Positions 49,777 to 63,659 of a DNA stretch of 64,000 bases are shown here, one piece after another. This DNA is from Microcebus murinus. Its lineage: Eukaryota; Chordata; Mammalia; Primates; Cheirogaleidae. Position 1 is the stretch's first letter, and every line of letters begins with the position of its first letter. The notes below the pieces were generated by a model, which made no database searches, was not told the origin of the DNA, and was given only the letters and a program-made list of their open reading frames with translations. Both the position numbers and the translations under genes were made by a program. The DNA lies in contig NC_134106.1 of NCBI RefSeq assembly GCF_040939455.1, positions 79,181,001 to 79,245,000 on the forward strand, written 5' to 3'.

Positions 49777-52700
49777 GGTTTCTTCTTTCAAAGAAAAATG
49801 GTAAATAGATCTTACTAAAATGAGGAAAGACAAAGGGAATGACCCCCTTATCACTCCAGTTAGCTTATGCTGCCTCTACTTGCAAGTATTTGTGGAAATG
49901 GAAAGGTTCAAAGGCACGCCAGGTTTTCTACAGTTGCAGCTGCTTATAGCCAATTCTTGTGCACAAGTTCTTAGGAAAGGACAAATTAAATCAAGGAAAA
50001 TTCAGAGTTCAAATGGTTGACTTAGGCTTATAGAGTTAAAATGTTCCTCAAACTATTTCTCTTTTCTTTTCTGGCTACTCTAAAACCTGATAGCTTTTTC
50101 TATTGATGTTAAATAACTCACTGTTTATGGTATTTGCAATTGAAAGGCTACATGGAGATACTGCAGCCAGGTATAGCTAAAATGAAAACTGAAAACTCAT
50201 TTTGAACTAAAGAAAAAAAAAGGACTAAGGAGGTTTTATAAAATAATCACTTTGCCATGGAAACTGCTTTAGTGGAAACTTTGATCCACAGGCCTAATTA
50301 GATTGCTTATCAGAGCAAATAAAGTTTGCCATGTGAACAACTTCCAGTTTTGTCAGAAGAATTTTGGATCCTGTTGTCTTTTTTGTCAGACTGGTGAGTT
50401 GTGTTACAATCTCATGGCTAGACTTCTAGTGTAAAATCTATTAGAGCTTTGGGGGTGTGTGTATGTGTGTGAGTGTATATGTTTAGGTATGTTTTATGTA
50501 TGTGCATGCATATCATGTTTGTGCTTATATGGTTCCTGTCTGGCTTAAAAACAAGGGAGCGCCATAAATTAACTAAACAAACCCAATGATTCATGTGAAT
50601 TTAGTAATCTTTGGTAAACAAGCTGGGTTTTATTATTATTTTTAAAAAGGATATTATCGGTAAAGTAACAGTAAAAATGATTGCAAATTCTCAGCATACA
50701 TTTGTTTTTGCCTGGGTTTTACCGGACATTTATGTTCTTGAGGTGTCAAGATTTGACATAAACGTTACAAAACTATAAACTCAGCCAAACACAAAACCAT
50801 TTTTGATAAGGAAGGTAAATTTAATATCGTTGGCCTAATAATAGCTAAATCTCCAGAGTTACCACATAAATACCTATGTATTTAACTTTAAACGAAAAAT
50901 ATAGATGTGCGTCAGTGTCAACAAATTAGAGCGAATAAAACACCAAGTAGATAGAGCACAAAGCAGAAACTTATGGTCAAAAGTCTATGAAAATATTTTC
51001 ATTTTGGTCTGTTAATCCTAACTGCAGGGATACTTTATGTCCACTGATTTCAATGTCTGCGGAAAGGGACACAAATGTGTTTCTAACTCTTCCTGTCATC
51101 TGATACTAACAGCACCGTTAGGGATTCAAAGCTGTCCTAAAAGCTGTAGTTTCAAGAGTTTAAATTGGAAGCTTGAGTTTTCCTTTAGTCTTGTCCACTT
51201 TGTGTCCCACTCTTTATAAGCTAGCCGGTTCTGTGAACATTATGTGGTATAACAAAATTTTTTCTAGGGAAAAAAATTCCTAAACTGTTAACTTTTGTAT
51301 AGTAAGTTATTTTAGGATAAAAAAGCAAATAATTGGTAAAATCCAAAGAGAATCTCAAAACAGTCTTACTCTTTAGAAACAGTGCCTGTACTGAAGTTGA
51401 CACCCAAGTTGAGAAAAAATGTTTTGAGGCCATTCAGATTGTTTTTAAAACAGCTTAATCTTGATCCTATGTAAAAAAAAATTAAAAGTGTTACAGCTCT
51501 GTCATTATTTGAGGCATTACAAATTGGTGCTGAAGGCTCTTTTCAGTCTAAAGTCAAGTAAATACCTTGTTGATGGGGCTCAGAAAACAATCTGAAAATG
51601 AAGGCTTCAGAAGCAAAAATTCTCCAACCTTGCCTTGTCTGCCTACCTCTTCTTCCAGTTCTTTCCTGAAGCTAGCCATAGCAATCAAAATGCCTCTTCC
51701 CCAAGGCAGGACATAAAGCCCAGCACCCCTTTTGCTGAAAACTCACCATAAAATCTAAAATTATTCTATGTAAAATCTAGACATACAATAATTATCTGAC
51801 CTAATTTGTGTAACTCTCAAACCCCCATTCCAGGAGAGGCCCTGCCATAAGCCCAGAAGGAAGGAATGCACACTCAGAAGGGGACAAACGGAATTTAGAC
51901 AGAAAGACCTTGCTGGGTTCCCCACTCAGCCTGTCAGAATCAGCTCACACCCTTTTGTCCAATCATATTTCTACACAGCTGTCCACACTTTATACATAAA
52001 AATGAACACTTTTTCCCCTGCACCTTTGAGTGTGTATCCTTAAGGCATCCATTTATAAGTTTTTTTGGTTTTGTCCTAGTAATCTTTATGTAAGTAAAAT
52101 TTTCAGCAAATCTTTATAGGAACAGTGGCCTTTCCTCCCTACAGTTTGACTTAATTTTGGGGGCCAGAGACACTTTGATCCCTTCGATATCAGAAAATTT
52201 TGTTTTGGGATGTGGTGATTTGGAAGGATCTAACTAACTAATACCCTCTAAGTGGAATATAGTCTAAAATGTCTCCTGTGTTTATAAAATTTAAAAATGA
52301 ATTTACATTATTCAAAATAATAAGTCTTATTAAAATGCTCATGTTTCTCTTGGTTAATATTTAAGAATTTAAAAAAACAATTAAAACTATATTGATCCCT
52401 GTTCTGCATTACAGATCTAACTTACAGCGTATAAAACTAGTTAACAAAAAATAAGTTAAAGGAATAAGTGGAATCTAGGTGAACTGCTAAAGTAAATAAA
52501 TAAATTAGAGAAATACCAATGGAAAAAACACAAATGAAATTTTCATATAATTTAAAATCTGAAAGTCATGTTAAGATGATCATGAAATTTCTGAGTCATT
52601 TATAAAACACTAAACCATTTCAAACATAAGTTTAAGTTTATATACCTTGATATCTTATTTTTAAATATATTTAGGAAGGCTAATAAAATTGGTGGCAAAT

Positions 52701-55700
52701 AACAGTACAAAGTCGCTTTAACTTCCTAAGTTTTTCTAACAGTTGATATTATGCTTAATATATGTAATTGAAACTTCTAGATGGAAGGGAAACAATTGTA
52801 TGTAACAAACTTTTTTTAATAAAAAGGTTATGAGACATAAATATTGTCTAATTTATTGGTTTTCAAACTGCTTTAAACTAAATGAGTAAATAATAATTAA
52901 AATTAAATGATATAAACGTTAAAGGTTCTGAAAGCTTTATAAAAATCTTAACTTACAGTCAAATTGGTTAAAAATAGATGGATTTGTTTATAAGATTTTA
53001 TGAAAATTAACTTTATCCTTAATACAGTAATACAATAAAAATTTTAGTTTTCTCTTCTGACCTAGATTTTCATATGACATTAATAAACATAACAAAAGAT
53101 TTTAGGTATAACAAAACATTTTGTTCACCTTTTGAAGAAACTAGAAAAGGTTGGCGGGGAGGACAAAAACAGACAGATTCAGTCTCCTCGTTACCTTGTA
53201 TTTCAGTCTGTCTATTAGGTCTTGTACTTGTTTGATAAACTGAGTCTCCTTTCTATCAAACAATAGGATTTTTGTATCTTAAAAATATTTATCGGTTTGG
53301 CTAAGTCAATGTCTATAATTTTATAATAACCTACAAACTTGTTTCATGACAACAAGTGTCTTATGATAAACAATTCATAACTTCCTGCGTTAAGCTTTCA
53401 CTAACATTTAAAGTTACTAAAAATAAGAATTCTAGTCAATACATGTGCTTCTATATATAAAGTGTATCAAAGGATAAGATATGTTTCATAAGAAAAATGA
53501 TAAAAGGAACATGAAAGTTGTTCCTATTAAAAACATATATCATTTTATTTAATTCAGAGGTTCTTTAAAGGTTACATCAAAATATGGATTTGAAAGAAAA
53601 TAAAAACAAAATATAAAAAGTAACTTGTGAATAAGAGAAAAATGTATAAAAGGCAATGAATATAAAAATGTTTTATTTAGAAGAAAGTTTGAACAGAAAA
53701 TTTTAGGCATGTCTTACAGCTGGTCTATAATCCGTACAGGTTGGGATAAAGTTATAAACAGAATTTATTAAGGAATTTTGTATGTGGTCCAGTTAGTTAC
53801 AACTAAAAAGAAAGTTTGGTTAACACAAAGTTTTCCGTAAATATTAATTTGCTCTTAATAAAATTACATAATGTACTCATTTTAATTCCATAATCCGTTT
53901 CCTTTTAACTTAAAAAGTATCACATGAGAGGAGGTTATTCTTTACTTTTTGGTAATTGGTCTTTAAAAACTAAAAATTTTATACTGTATCAAGATAATCC
54001 ATGCATTCTCTTTACTAGGTTTTGACTAACTACAAAAACTAAACTTTGAAGAAGGGGTTAAGGTTACAGCCATATAACTTACTTTAATCACCTTTAGAAT
54101 CTTTTGATGACAATCTCTCTTGGTTAAATAAATGACCCTTATTTTATAGTGGCTTGTGATTGTATTTGAACAAATATTTTAAACCTTTGATATTTGACAG
54201 ACTTTCCAAAACCCAAATTCTAAATATAGCCTTTTGACCATAAACTAGCTTTTTTATATATTACACACTGAAAGTGTTAGACAAACATATTAAATTTACT
54301 TGGTACAGTAAAGGCATACAGAAAACACTGTCAAATATACAATAGTGTTTAACTTCTTTGGGTTATATTTGTATAAGTATATTATTAATATATATTCCAG
54401 CATTGTAAAATCTTGATATGTCTTACTGTATATTATCATTAATAATTATAGGTATTATGTTAAATAACTGTATAACCAGAAAAATACCAGCCTTGTCAAT
54501 TGTCTCTTTAAACAAAGCTAGTCTTAAGAATTTCATTTTACTTTAACTCATCTCAAAAAGTGTTTTTGTTTTTTAAACTAGCAAAGTCCAAAGATTGCTT
54601 CAAGGAAAAGCATGGAAAGGATTGACAAATTCTCTTAAATATAGGCTTCTAGTAACTTTGGAGATTTTATACCACTGGACTAAAACCATATAAAACTTCT
54701 AGGACTTTAATTAGAAAACTGATATGTCCATCAGTATAGCTAACTCAACCTCATGGGACCAAAGTCAAATTTTATAAAAAAAACTTTATTTAAATCATTA
54801 CTGATTCTCTTGTTTTGTTTTCGAGACTCCTGGCATATTTTAAGTAAATAACAAGTCTAGCTGATATCTCTAAGACCTAAACCTACTGAATCTGCCAAGG
54901 CCCTGTTCCAACATCCTCCCTCTGGCCCCAGAGACTCTCCTGGAATAGGGGGCTAGTGAGATCATAAGGGCCAATTCCAAGGGATGGAATTAGTCTAAAG
55001 CCTTCAGATTAAAGAGGGGCGCACAGAAGCCTATAAACAAATACTAAGTAAAAAACTTTGTCTTTTCAGGCCATGTGGTGCAGATATCCATCCCAATCAT
55101 AAAAATATTTTCCTGCTTCCTATAGACTTATCTTCCTGAGTACAGCTATTCTTAGTTATGGGGTTATGCAAAAGGAAATATAACAAATAATTTATCAACC
55201 ACTTTAGGACAAATTACTAAAGAGACTAAAATAATATAACACAAACAAAAATCTCTAAATTCCTTAGCTTAAATGGTTAACAATGCTTATGTTTGCTGCA
55301 AGTCTACAACTAAACCCCGAAAAGATATAGTAGTAGTTTAATACTTACAGATAAATTAATTTTATAACCTTGCATTTGACATTTTGGGTTTTACTCTAAC
55401 ATTACCTAAAATGTTTTAAAGGATTAATGAATGCCTGTCTACCTCCAGTCCTGTCTGCCCTAAAACATTAATTGGCTATAAGCCCTTTTGGCTACTCAGT
55501 CCTCTGGGCCACAAGGATCCCACTGAAGGCTTGAATCGACTTGAAGCAGGTATCTACATCACGCTGGCAATCTATGGGACAAAATAAGAGTTTGGCCATA
55601 GATGCTGCCTCTGCCAGATCTTGGCCAAAATGGGGGAATTGTGAACTAAAATAAAATCTTAAGGCTACCCCTGACCAGCTGACTGAATGGACCCCGTGTT

Positions 55701-55860
55701 GGCCAAGGGGATATCCTACAAGTAAACTGCCTGCCACAGGGAGGGAGGTCAGACTTGCCTCATCATGCCCCCTCCCTTCTTGGAGACATCCTTTGCAACT
55801 CAGGCCTAAGGGCAATGCAAAACAAGTCTGCAGGTCCTCAATTTATACAACATTACCCCC

Positions 55861-56219
55861 TGTTAATGGGAAAGAAGACAAACTCTGTAAAATAATTTTA
55901 AAGATATTTATTCTGAGCCAAATTTGGGGACCATGAACCAGAGCCATACCCAAGAAGCCTTGAACAAGTGGTTGGGTTACTTTGGTTTTATATATGTCAG
56001 GGAGACAGGGGTTACAGGTAAAGTCATAAATCAATACGTGGAAGGTATACATTGGTTTTGCCCCAAAAAGGTGGGCCATTGCCAAGAGGGGGCGGGCTTA
56101 CAGGTGATAGGTGGGTTTAAAGATTTTTTGAGTTGTAATTGGTGAAAGACATGAAGCTTTTGTCTAAAGACTTGGAATGTTAAGTAAGCCTATAAAATCA
56201 GAGACAAGCCACTGGACAT
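55861..56219 (-). mobile_element. Central ERV LTR between the arms
   Basis: About 359 bp, TG..CA type on the minus strand (TGTCC start at 56,219, TAACA end at 55,861). On the minus strand it has a TATA-like TATATAAAA (about 55,987-55,995) and AATAAA (55,907-55,912). Same family as the outer LTRs in R/U5 but only about 80% identical, with a different U3. It serves as the 3' LTR of the right copy; the left copy ends against it in the wrong orientation. Confidence 0.75.
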
Positions 56220-59200
56220 ATATTTGCTGTGTAAATTGAGGACTTTCAGGTTTGTCTTGCATAGCCTTTTGCCTGTTAATGAGTTGCAAAGGATGTCTCC
56301 AAGAAGGGAGGGGGACATGATGAGGCATGTCTGACCTCCCTCCTTGTGGCAGGCAATTTAGTTATAGGATATCCCCTTGGCTGAAAGGGGGTACATTCAA
56401 TCAGCCAGTGTGTGTCGGGGGGAACTTAAGATGATCTGCCAGAGGCAGCATCTATGGCCAAATTCTTATTTTGTCCCATCTGTTGCCAGAATGGTATTCC
56501 TACCTGCCCTGAGTCCATCCAGTCCCTCTGTGGGACCCTTATGGCCAAAAGGGCCTACAGCCAATTAAATGCTTTAGGTCAGGCAGGACTGAGGGTGACA
56601 GGCACTCATCAACCCTTTAAACCCTTCTACACAATATTAGAGGAAAACCCAAAATGTCAGGGGCAAGGCTACAAAATTAATTCATCGACAAGTGTTGAAC
56701 TACCATATTCTTTGGTTTAGTGGTAGACGTGTAGCAAACACAAGCATTGTTAACCATTTAAGCTAAATCATTTAGAGTCTCTATTGTGTTACAATATTTT
56801 AGTCTCTTTAGTAACTTATAGTAAGGTGGCTGATAAATTACTTGTTATATCTCCTTTTGCATACACCCATAACTGAGAACAATTAGACTGAGAAAGTTCT
56901 AAGTCTGTGGGAACCAGGAAAAAAAAATTTATGATTGGGATGGACATCTGCACCACATGGCTTGAAAAAACAGTTTTTCAGTTAATATTTGTTTAGGCTT
57001 CTGTGTGCCCCTCCTTGATCTGGAGGGTCTAAACTAATTCCAGCCCTCTGAATGGGGCCTCACAATCTCACAGGGCCCCTGTTGCATGATAGTCCCTGGG
57101 CCTAGAGGGAGGATACTTGAACGGGGCGTTGGCAGATTCAATAGTTCTAGGTCCTGGAGATATCAGGTAAACTTGCTATTTATTTAAAGCTTGTCACGAC
57201 TGTAAACAAAACAAAAGAATCAGTAATGTTTTAAATAAAGAGTATTTTTATAAAAATTGAGTTCAGTCTCATGAGGTGAGCTAGCTACACTCATGGACAT
57301 ATCAATTTTGTAATGAAAGTCTTGGAAGTTTGTTATGTTTTATTCCAATGCTATATATCTCCAAAATTAACAGAAACCCATATTCCAGTGAACAAGTCAG
57401 TCCTTTCCATGACTACTTGAAGAAGTACACTTTGGACTAAGCCAGAAAAAAACACTTTCTGAGATGAATAAAAGGAAAATAATAATTGTGTAGGGATGAC
57501 AAAACTTGCACTAGCCATGGTTAAAGAGACAACTGGCAAACAAAATTGGTTATTTTTGTAGCATATGGCAATTTACATAATAACCATAATTACTGATAAC
57601 ATACACCAAGACATGTCAGTATTTTATAATGCTGGAACATATATTAATGACATATTATACAAATATAGCCCCCAAAAATTAAATGCCATTTCATATTTGA
57701 CAGTGTTCCCTGTATGGTTTTCAAAAACAAATAAATCTATTGTCTGCCTTAGACTTTCAGTGGCCCTAATATATAAAAAGCTAGTTTATGGTCAAAAGGC
57801 TATATTTAGAATTTGGGTTTTGGAAAGTCTGTCAAATATCAAAGGTTTAAAATATTTGTTCAAATACAATCACAAGCCACTATAAAATAAGGGTCATTTA
57901 TTTAACCAAGAGAGATTGTCATCAAAAGATTCTAAAGGTGATTAAAGTAAGTTATATGGCTGTAACCTTAACCCCTTCTTCAAAGTTTAGTTTTTGTAGT
58001 TAGTCAAAACCTAGTAAAGAGAATGCATGGATTATCTTGATACAGTATAAAATTTTTAGTTTTTAAAGACCAATTACCAAAAAGTAAAGAATAACCTCCT
58101 CTCATGTGATACTTTTTAAGTTAAAAGGAAACGGATTATGGAATTAAAATGAGTACATTATGTAATTTTATTAAGAGCAAATTAATATTTACGGAAAACT
58201 TTGTGTTAACCAAACTTTCTTTTTAGTTGTAACTAACTGGACCACATACAAAATTCCTTAATAAATTCTGTTTATAACTTTATCCCAACCTGTACGGATT
58301 ATAGACCAGCTGTAAGACATGCCTAAAAATTTTCTGTTCAAACTTTCTTCTAAATAAAACATTTTTATATTCATTGCCTTTTATACATTTTTCTCTTATT
58401 CACAAGTTACTTTTTATATTTTGTTTTTATTTTCTTTCAAATCCATATTTTGATGTAACCTTTAAAGAACCTCTGAATTAAATAAAATGATATATGTTTT
58501 TAATAGGAACAACTTTCATGTTCCTTTTATCATTTTTCTTATGAAACATATCTTATCCTTTGATACACTTTATATATAGAAGCACATGTATTGACTAGAA
58601 TTCTTATTTTTAGTAACTTTAAATGTTAGTGAAAGCTTAACGCAGGAAGTTATGAATTGTTTATCCTAAGACACTTGTTGTCATGAAACAAGTTTGTAGG
58701 TTATTATAAAATTATAGACATTGACTTAGCCAAACCGATAAATATTTTTAAGATACAAAAATCCTATTGTTTGATAGAAAGGAGACTCAGTTTATCAAAC
58801 AAGTACAAGACCTAATAGACAGACTGAAATACAAGGTAACGAGGAGACTGAATCTGTCTGTTTTTGTCCTCCCCGCCAACCTTTTCTAGTTTCTTCAAAA
58901 GGTGAACAAAATGTTTTGTTATACCTAAAATCTTTTGTTATGTTTATTAATGTCATATGAAAATCTAGGTCAGAAGAGAAAACTAAAATTTTTATTGTAT
59001 TTGCTGTATTAAGGATAGAGTTAATTTTCATAAAATCTTATAAACAAATCCATCTATTTTTAACCAATTTGACTGTAAGTTAAGATTTTTATAAAGCTTT
59101 CAGAACCTTTAACGTTTATATCATTTAATTTTAATTATTATTTACTCATTTAGTTTAAAGCAGTTTGAAAACCAATAAATTAGACAATATTTATGTCTCA

Positions 59201-61251
59201 TAACCTTTTTATTAAAAAAAGTTTGTTACATACAATTGTTTCCCTTCCATCTAGAAGTTTCAATTACATATATTAAGCATAATATCAACTGTTAGAAAAA
59301 CTTAGGAAGTTAAAGTGACTTTGTACTGTTATTTGCCACCAATTTTATTAGCGTTCCTAAATATATTTAAAAATAAGATATCAAGGTATATAAACTTAAA
59401 CTTATGTTTGAAATGTTTTAGTGTTTTATAAATGACTCAGAAATTTCATGATCATCTTAACATGACTTTCAGATTTTAAATTATATGAAAATTTCATTTG
59501 TGTTTTTTCCATTGATATTTCTCTAATTTATTTATTTTCTTTAGTAGTTCACTTAGATTCCAGTTATTAGTTTAACTTATTTTTTGTTAACTAGTTTTAT
59601 ACGCTGTAAGTTAGATCTGTAATGCAGAACAGGGATCAATATAGTTTTAATTGTTTTTTTAAATTCTTAAATATTAACCAAGAGAAACATGAGCATTTTA
59701 ATAAGACTTATTATCTTGAATAATATAAATTCATTTTTAAATTTTATACACACAGGAGACATTTTAGACTATGTTCTGCTTAGAGGGTATTAGTTAGTTA
59801 CATCCTTCCAAATCACCACATCCCAAAACAAAATTTTCTGATATCGAAGGGATCAAAGTGTCTCTGGCCCCCAAAGTTAAGTCAAACGATAGGGAGGAAA
59901 GGCCACAGTTCCTATAAAGATTTGCTGAAAATTTTACTTACATAAAGATTAATAGGACAAAACCAAAAAAACTTATAAATGGACGCCTTAAGGATACACA
60001 CTCAAAGGTGCAGGGGAGAGTGTTCATTTTTATTTATAAAGTGTGGACAGCCGTGTAGAAATATGATTGGACAAAAGGGTGTGAGCTGATTCTAACAGGC
60101 TGAGTGGGGAACCCAGCAAGGCCTTTCTGTCTAAATTCTCTTTGTCCGCTAATGAGTGTGCATTCCTTCCTTCTGGGCTTATGGCAGGGCCCCTCCTGGA
60201 ATGGGGGTTTGAGAGTTACACAAATTAGGTCAGATAATTATTGTATGTCTAGATTTTACATAGAATAATTTTAGATTTTATGGCGAGTTTTCAGCAAAAG
60301 GGGTGCTGGCCTTTATGTCCTGCCTTGGGGAAGAGGCATTTTGATTGCTATGGCTAGCTTCAGGGAAGAACTGGAAGAAGAGGTAGGCAGACAAGGCAAG
60401 GCTGGAGAATTTTTGCTTCTGAAGCCTTCATTTTCAGATTGTTTTCTGAGCCCCATCAACATGGTATTTACTTGACTTTAGACTGAAAAGAGCCTTCAGC
60501 ACCAATTTGTAATGTCTCAAATAATGACACAAAGCTGTAACACTTTTATTTTGTTTTACATAGGATCAAGATTAAGCTGTTTTAAAAACAATCTGAATGG
60601 CCTCAAAACATTTTTTCTCAACTTGGGTGTCAACTTCAGTACAGGCACTGTTTCTAAAGAGTAAGACTGTTTTGAGATTCTCTTTGGATTTTACCAATTA
60701 TTTGCTTTTTTATCCTAAAATAACTTACTATACAAAAGTTAACAGTTTAGGAATTTTTTTCCCTAGAAAAAATTTTGTTATACCACATAATGTTCACAGA
60801 ACCGGCTAGCTTATAAAGAGTGGGACACAAAGTGGACAAGACTAAAGGAAAACTCAAGCTTCCAATTTAAACTCTTGAAACTACAGCTTTTAGGACAGCT
60901 TTGAATCCCTAACGGTGCTGTTAGTATCAGATGACAGGAAGAGTTAGAAACACATTTGTGTCCCTTTCCGCAGACATTGAAATCGGTGGACATAAAGTAT
61001 CTCTGCAGTTAGGATTAACAGCCCAAAATGAAAATATTTTCATAGACTTTTGACCATAAGTTTCTGCTTTGTGCTCTATCTACTTGGTGTTTTATTGGCT
61101 CTAATTTGTTGACACTGACGCACATCTATATTTTTTGTTTAAAGTTAAATACATAGGTATTTATGTGGTAACTCTGGAGATTTAGCTATTATTAGGCCAA
61201 CGATATTAAATTTACCTTCCTTATCAAAAATCATTATCAAAAATCATTATG

Positions 61252-61590
61252 GGCCGGGCGCTGTGGCTCACGCCTGTAATCCTAGCTCTTGGGAGGCCGA
61301 GGCGGGCGGATTGCTCAAGGTCAGGAGTTCGAAACCAGCCTGAGCAAGAGGGAGACCCCGTCTCTACTATAAATAGAAAGAAATTAATTGGCCAACTGAT
61401 ATATATATAAAAAATTAGCCGGGCATGGTGGCGCATGCCTGTAGTCCCAGCTACCCGGGAGGCTGAGGCAGAAGGATCACTCGAGCCCAGGAGTTTGAGG
61501 TTGCTGTGAGCTAGGCTGACGCCACGGCACTCACTCTAGCCTGGGCAACAAAGCGAGACTCTGTCTCAAAAAAAAAAAAAAAAAAAAAAA
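61252..61590 (+). repeat. Lemur-type Alu only in the right ERV arm
   Basis: Full-length, near-identical to the copy at 16,170, with a long uninterrupted A-tail. Flanked by AAATCATTATG at 61,241-61,251 and 61,591-61,601. The corresponding left-arm site (about 50,790-50,810) is empty. Confidence 0.95.
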
Positions 61591-62615
61591 AAATCATTAT
61601 GTCTTTGGCTGAGTTTATAGTTTTGTAACGTTTATGTCAAATCTTGACACCTCAAGAACATAAATGTCCGGTAAAACCCAGGCAAAAACAAATGTATGCT
61701 GAGAATTTGCAATCATTTTTACTGTTACTTTTCCGATAATACCCTTTTAAAAAAAATAATAAAACCCAGCTTGTTTACCAAAGATTACTAAATTCACATG
61801 AATCACTGGGTTTGTTTAGTTAATTTATGGTGCTCCCTTGTTTTTAAGCCAGACAGGAACCATATAAGCACAAACATGATATATATGTACATACACACAA
61901 CATACCTAAACATATACACTCACACACATACACACACCCCCAAAGCTCTAATAGATTTTACACTAGAAGTCTAGCCATGAGATTGTAACACAACTCACCA
62001 GTCTGACAAAAAAGACAGTAGAATCCAAAATTCTTCTGACAAAACTGGAAGTTGTTCACATTGCAAACTTTATTTGCTCTGATAAGCAATCTAATTAGGC
62101 CTGTGGATCAAAGTTTCCACTAAAGCAGTTTCCATGGCAGAGTGATTATTTTATAAAACCTCCTAAGCCCTTTTGTTTTCTTTAGTTCAAAATGAGTTTT
62201 CTGTTTTCATTTTAGCTACAACTGGCTGCAGCATCTCCATGTAGCCTTTCAATTGCAAATACCATAAACAGTGAGTTATTTAACATCAATAGAAAAAGAT
62301 ATCAGGTTTTAGAGTAGCCAGAAAATAAAGGAGAGAAATAGCTTGAGGAACATATTAACTCTATAGGGCTAAATTGACCATTTGAACCCTGAATCTTCCT
62401 TGATTTAATTTGTCCTTTCCTAAGAACTTGTGCACAAGAATTGGCTATAAGCAGCTGCAACCATAGAAAACCTGGCATGCCTTTGAACCTTTCCATTTCC
62501 ACAAATACTTGCAAGTAGAGGCAGCATAAACTAACTTGGGTCCTAAGGGGGCATTCTCTTTTTTTTTTTGTCAGTTTTTAAAGGATCTGTGTCCCATTTT
62601 TCTTTAGAACCAACT

Positions 62616-62952
62616 GGGCCAGGCCTGGTGGCTCACACCTCTCATACAACACCCTGAGAGGCCAAGATGGGAGGATCGTTTCATCTCAGGAGTTCGAGAC
62701 CAGCCTGAGCAAGAGCGAGATGTTGTCTCTACTAAAAATACAAACAAATTAGTCAGACAACTAAAAATATATAGAAAAAACTAGCCGGGCATGTTGGCGC
62801 ATGCCTGTAGTCCCAGCTACTTGAGAGGCTGAGGCAGGAGGATCGCTTGAGCCCAGGAGTTTGAGGTTGCTGTGAGCTAGGCTGACACCATGGCACTCTA
62901 GCAGGGGCAACAGAGTGGGACTCTGTCTCAAAAAAAAAAAAAAAAAAAAAAA
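62616..62952 (+). repeat. Lemur Alu shared by both ERV arms (right)
   Basis: Mirror partner of 49,449-49,776: GGGCCAGGCCTGGTGGCTC to a poly(A) run, with lemur-type right monomer (GCTAGGCTGACACCATGGCA). Confidence 0.9.
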
Positions 62953-63641
62953 GAGCGACCGAATTGGAGTGTAGGGTTTGGTGTCATGAACCATAGTGTG
63001 CTGATTGCGGGTCGGGCCTCCTGGAGATTTCACGACCCAGACTGTCCTACACTCTTACATTTCTCAGCTTCTCTCTTCAGGAGTCTAGTACCTCCAAGAG
63101 GGCTCAAAATGCCAAATGATCAGCTCTTATATGTGTTTCCTGGATGAGCCTTCCTTTAATTAATGTGTTGTGGGATTCCCTTTATGGCCACTCGTGCCCT
63201 GAGGAATTGCCCCAGACAGCTCCCACTCAGGACCCTGTTCACCCACAAGTACCTTTTGGCTGGGAGAAGTAAAATGCCCTTTCTTCTTTGGAGTTCAGGA
63301 ACCCAGTCTCTCATTTTGCTGCAAAAAAGACAGTTCAGTTTCCTCTTTCACAAATGCACATAAAAGCCAACTTAGATTAATTTTAGGGTGAAAAGATAAT
63401 GGAGAGGACCCTTCAGGCTATACCTCCAAATCAAAATTAGGATCCCAAACATCAATTCCTAGGAAAAGAACCAACTCAGAGTAAACCAGGACCATCAACT
63501 AAAAGGAGGAGGTCCAGAGCTCAGCAGGACTTACCATTTCAGCCAGAGGAGAAGCTGGGAGTCGGGGGAGCCGGAAAGGATCATGCCAGTACCTGGTGCC
63601 GAGTCCTGGCTGCTCCTTCGGGGGTCTTGAGTCTTCTCTGA

Positions 63642-63659
63642 GCCCCATGTTGGGCGCCA
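63642..63659 (-). other. Primer-binding site, tRNA-Lys type (right)
   Basis: Minus-strand partner of the left site; one CpG-type difference from the expected tRNA complement. Lies four bases from the right LTR. Confidence 0.8.

Larger units (their letters stand above)
48735..55860 (+). mobile_element. ERV interior, left copy (plus strand), coding-empty
   Basis: Begins with a lysine-tRNA-type primer-binding site (48,739-48,756) and a leader with a consensus splice donor (ATG|GTAAGTCC, GT at 48,864). Then come about 7 kb of AT-rich sequence without gag, pro, pol or env-like ORFs in any frame; all ORFs are under 110 codons. It contains an Alu at 49,449-49,776. The 3' side runs directly into the central LTR, which has the opposite orientation, so this copy lacks its own 3' LTR. 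Class by primer-binding site is beta/ERVK-like; family name unknown to me. Confidence 0.75.

Noticed and set aside
57565..57885. 106-codon plus-strand ORF in the right arm
   Set aside because: It lies antisense to the element, in the low-identity inner part, and is not conserved in the mirror arm.
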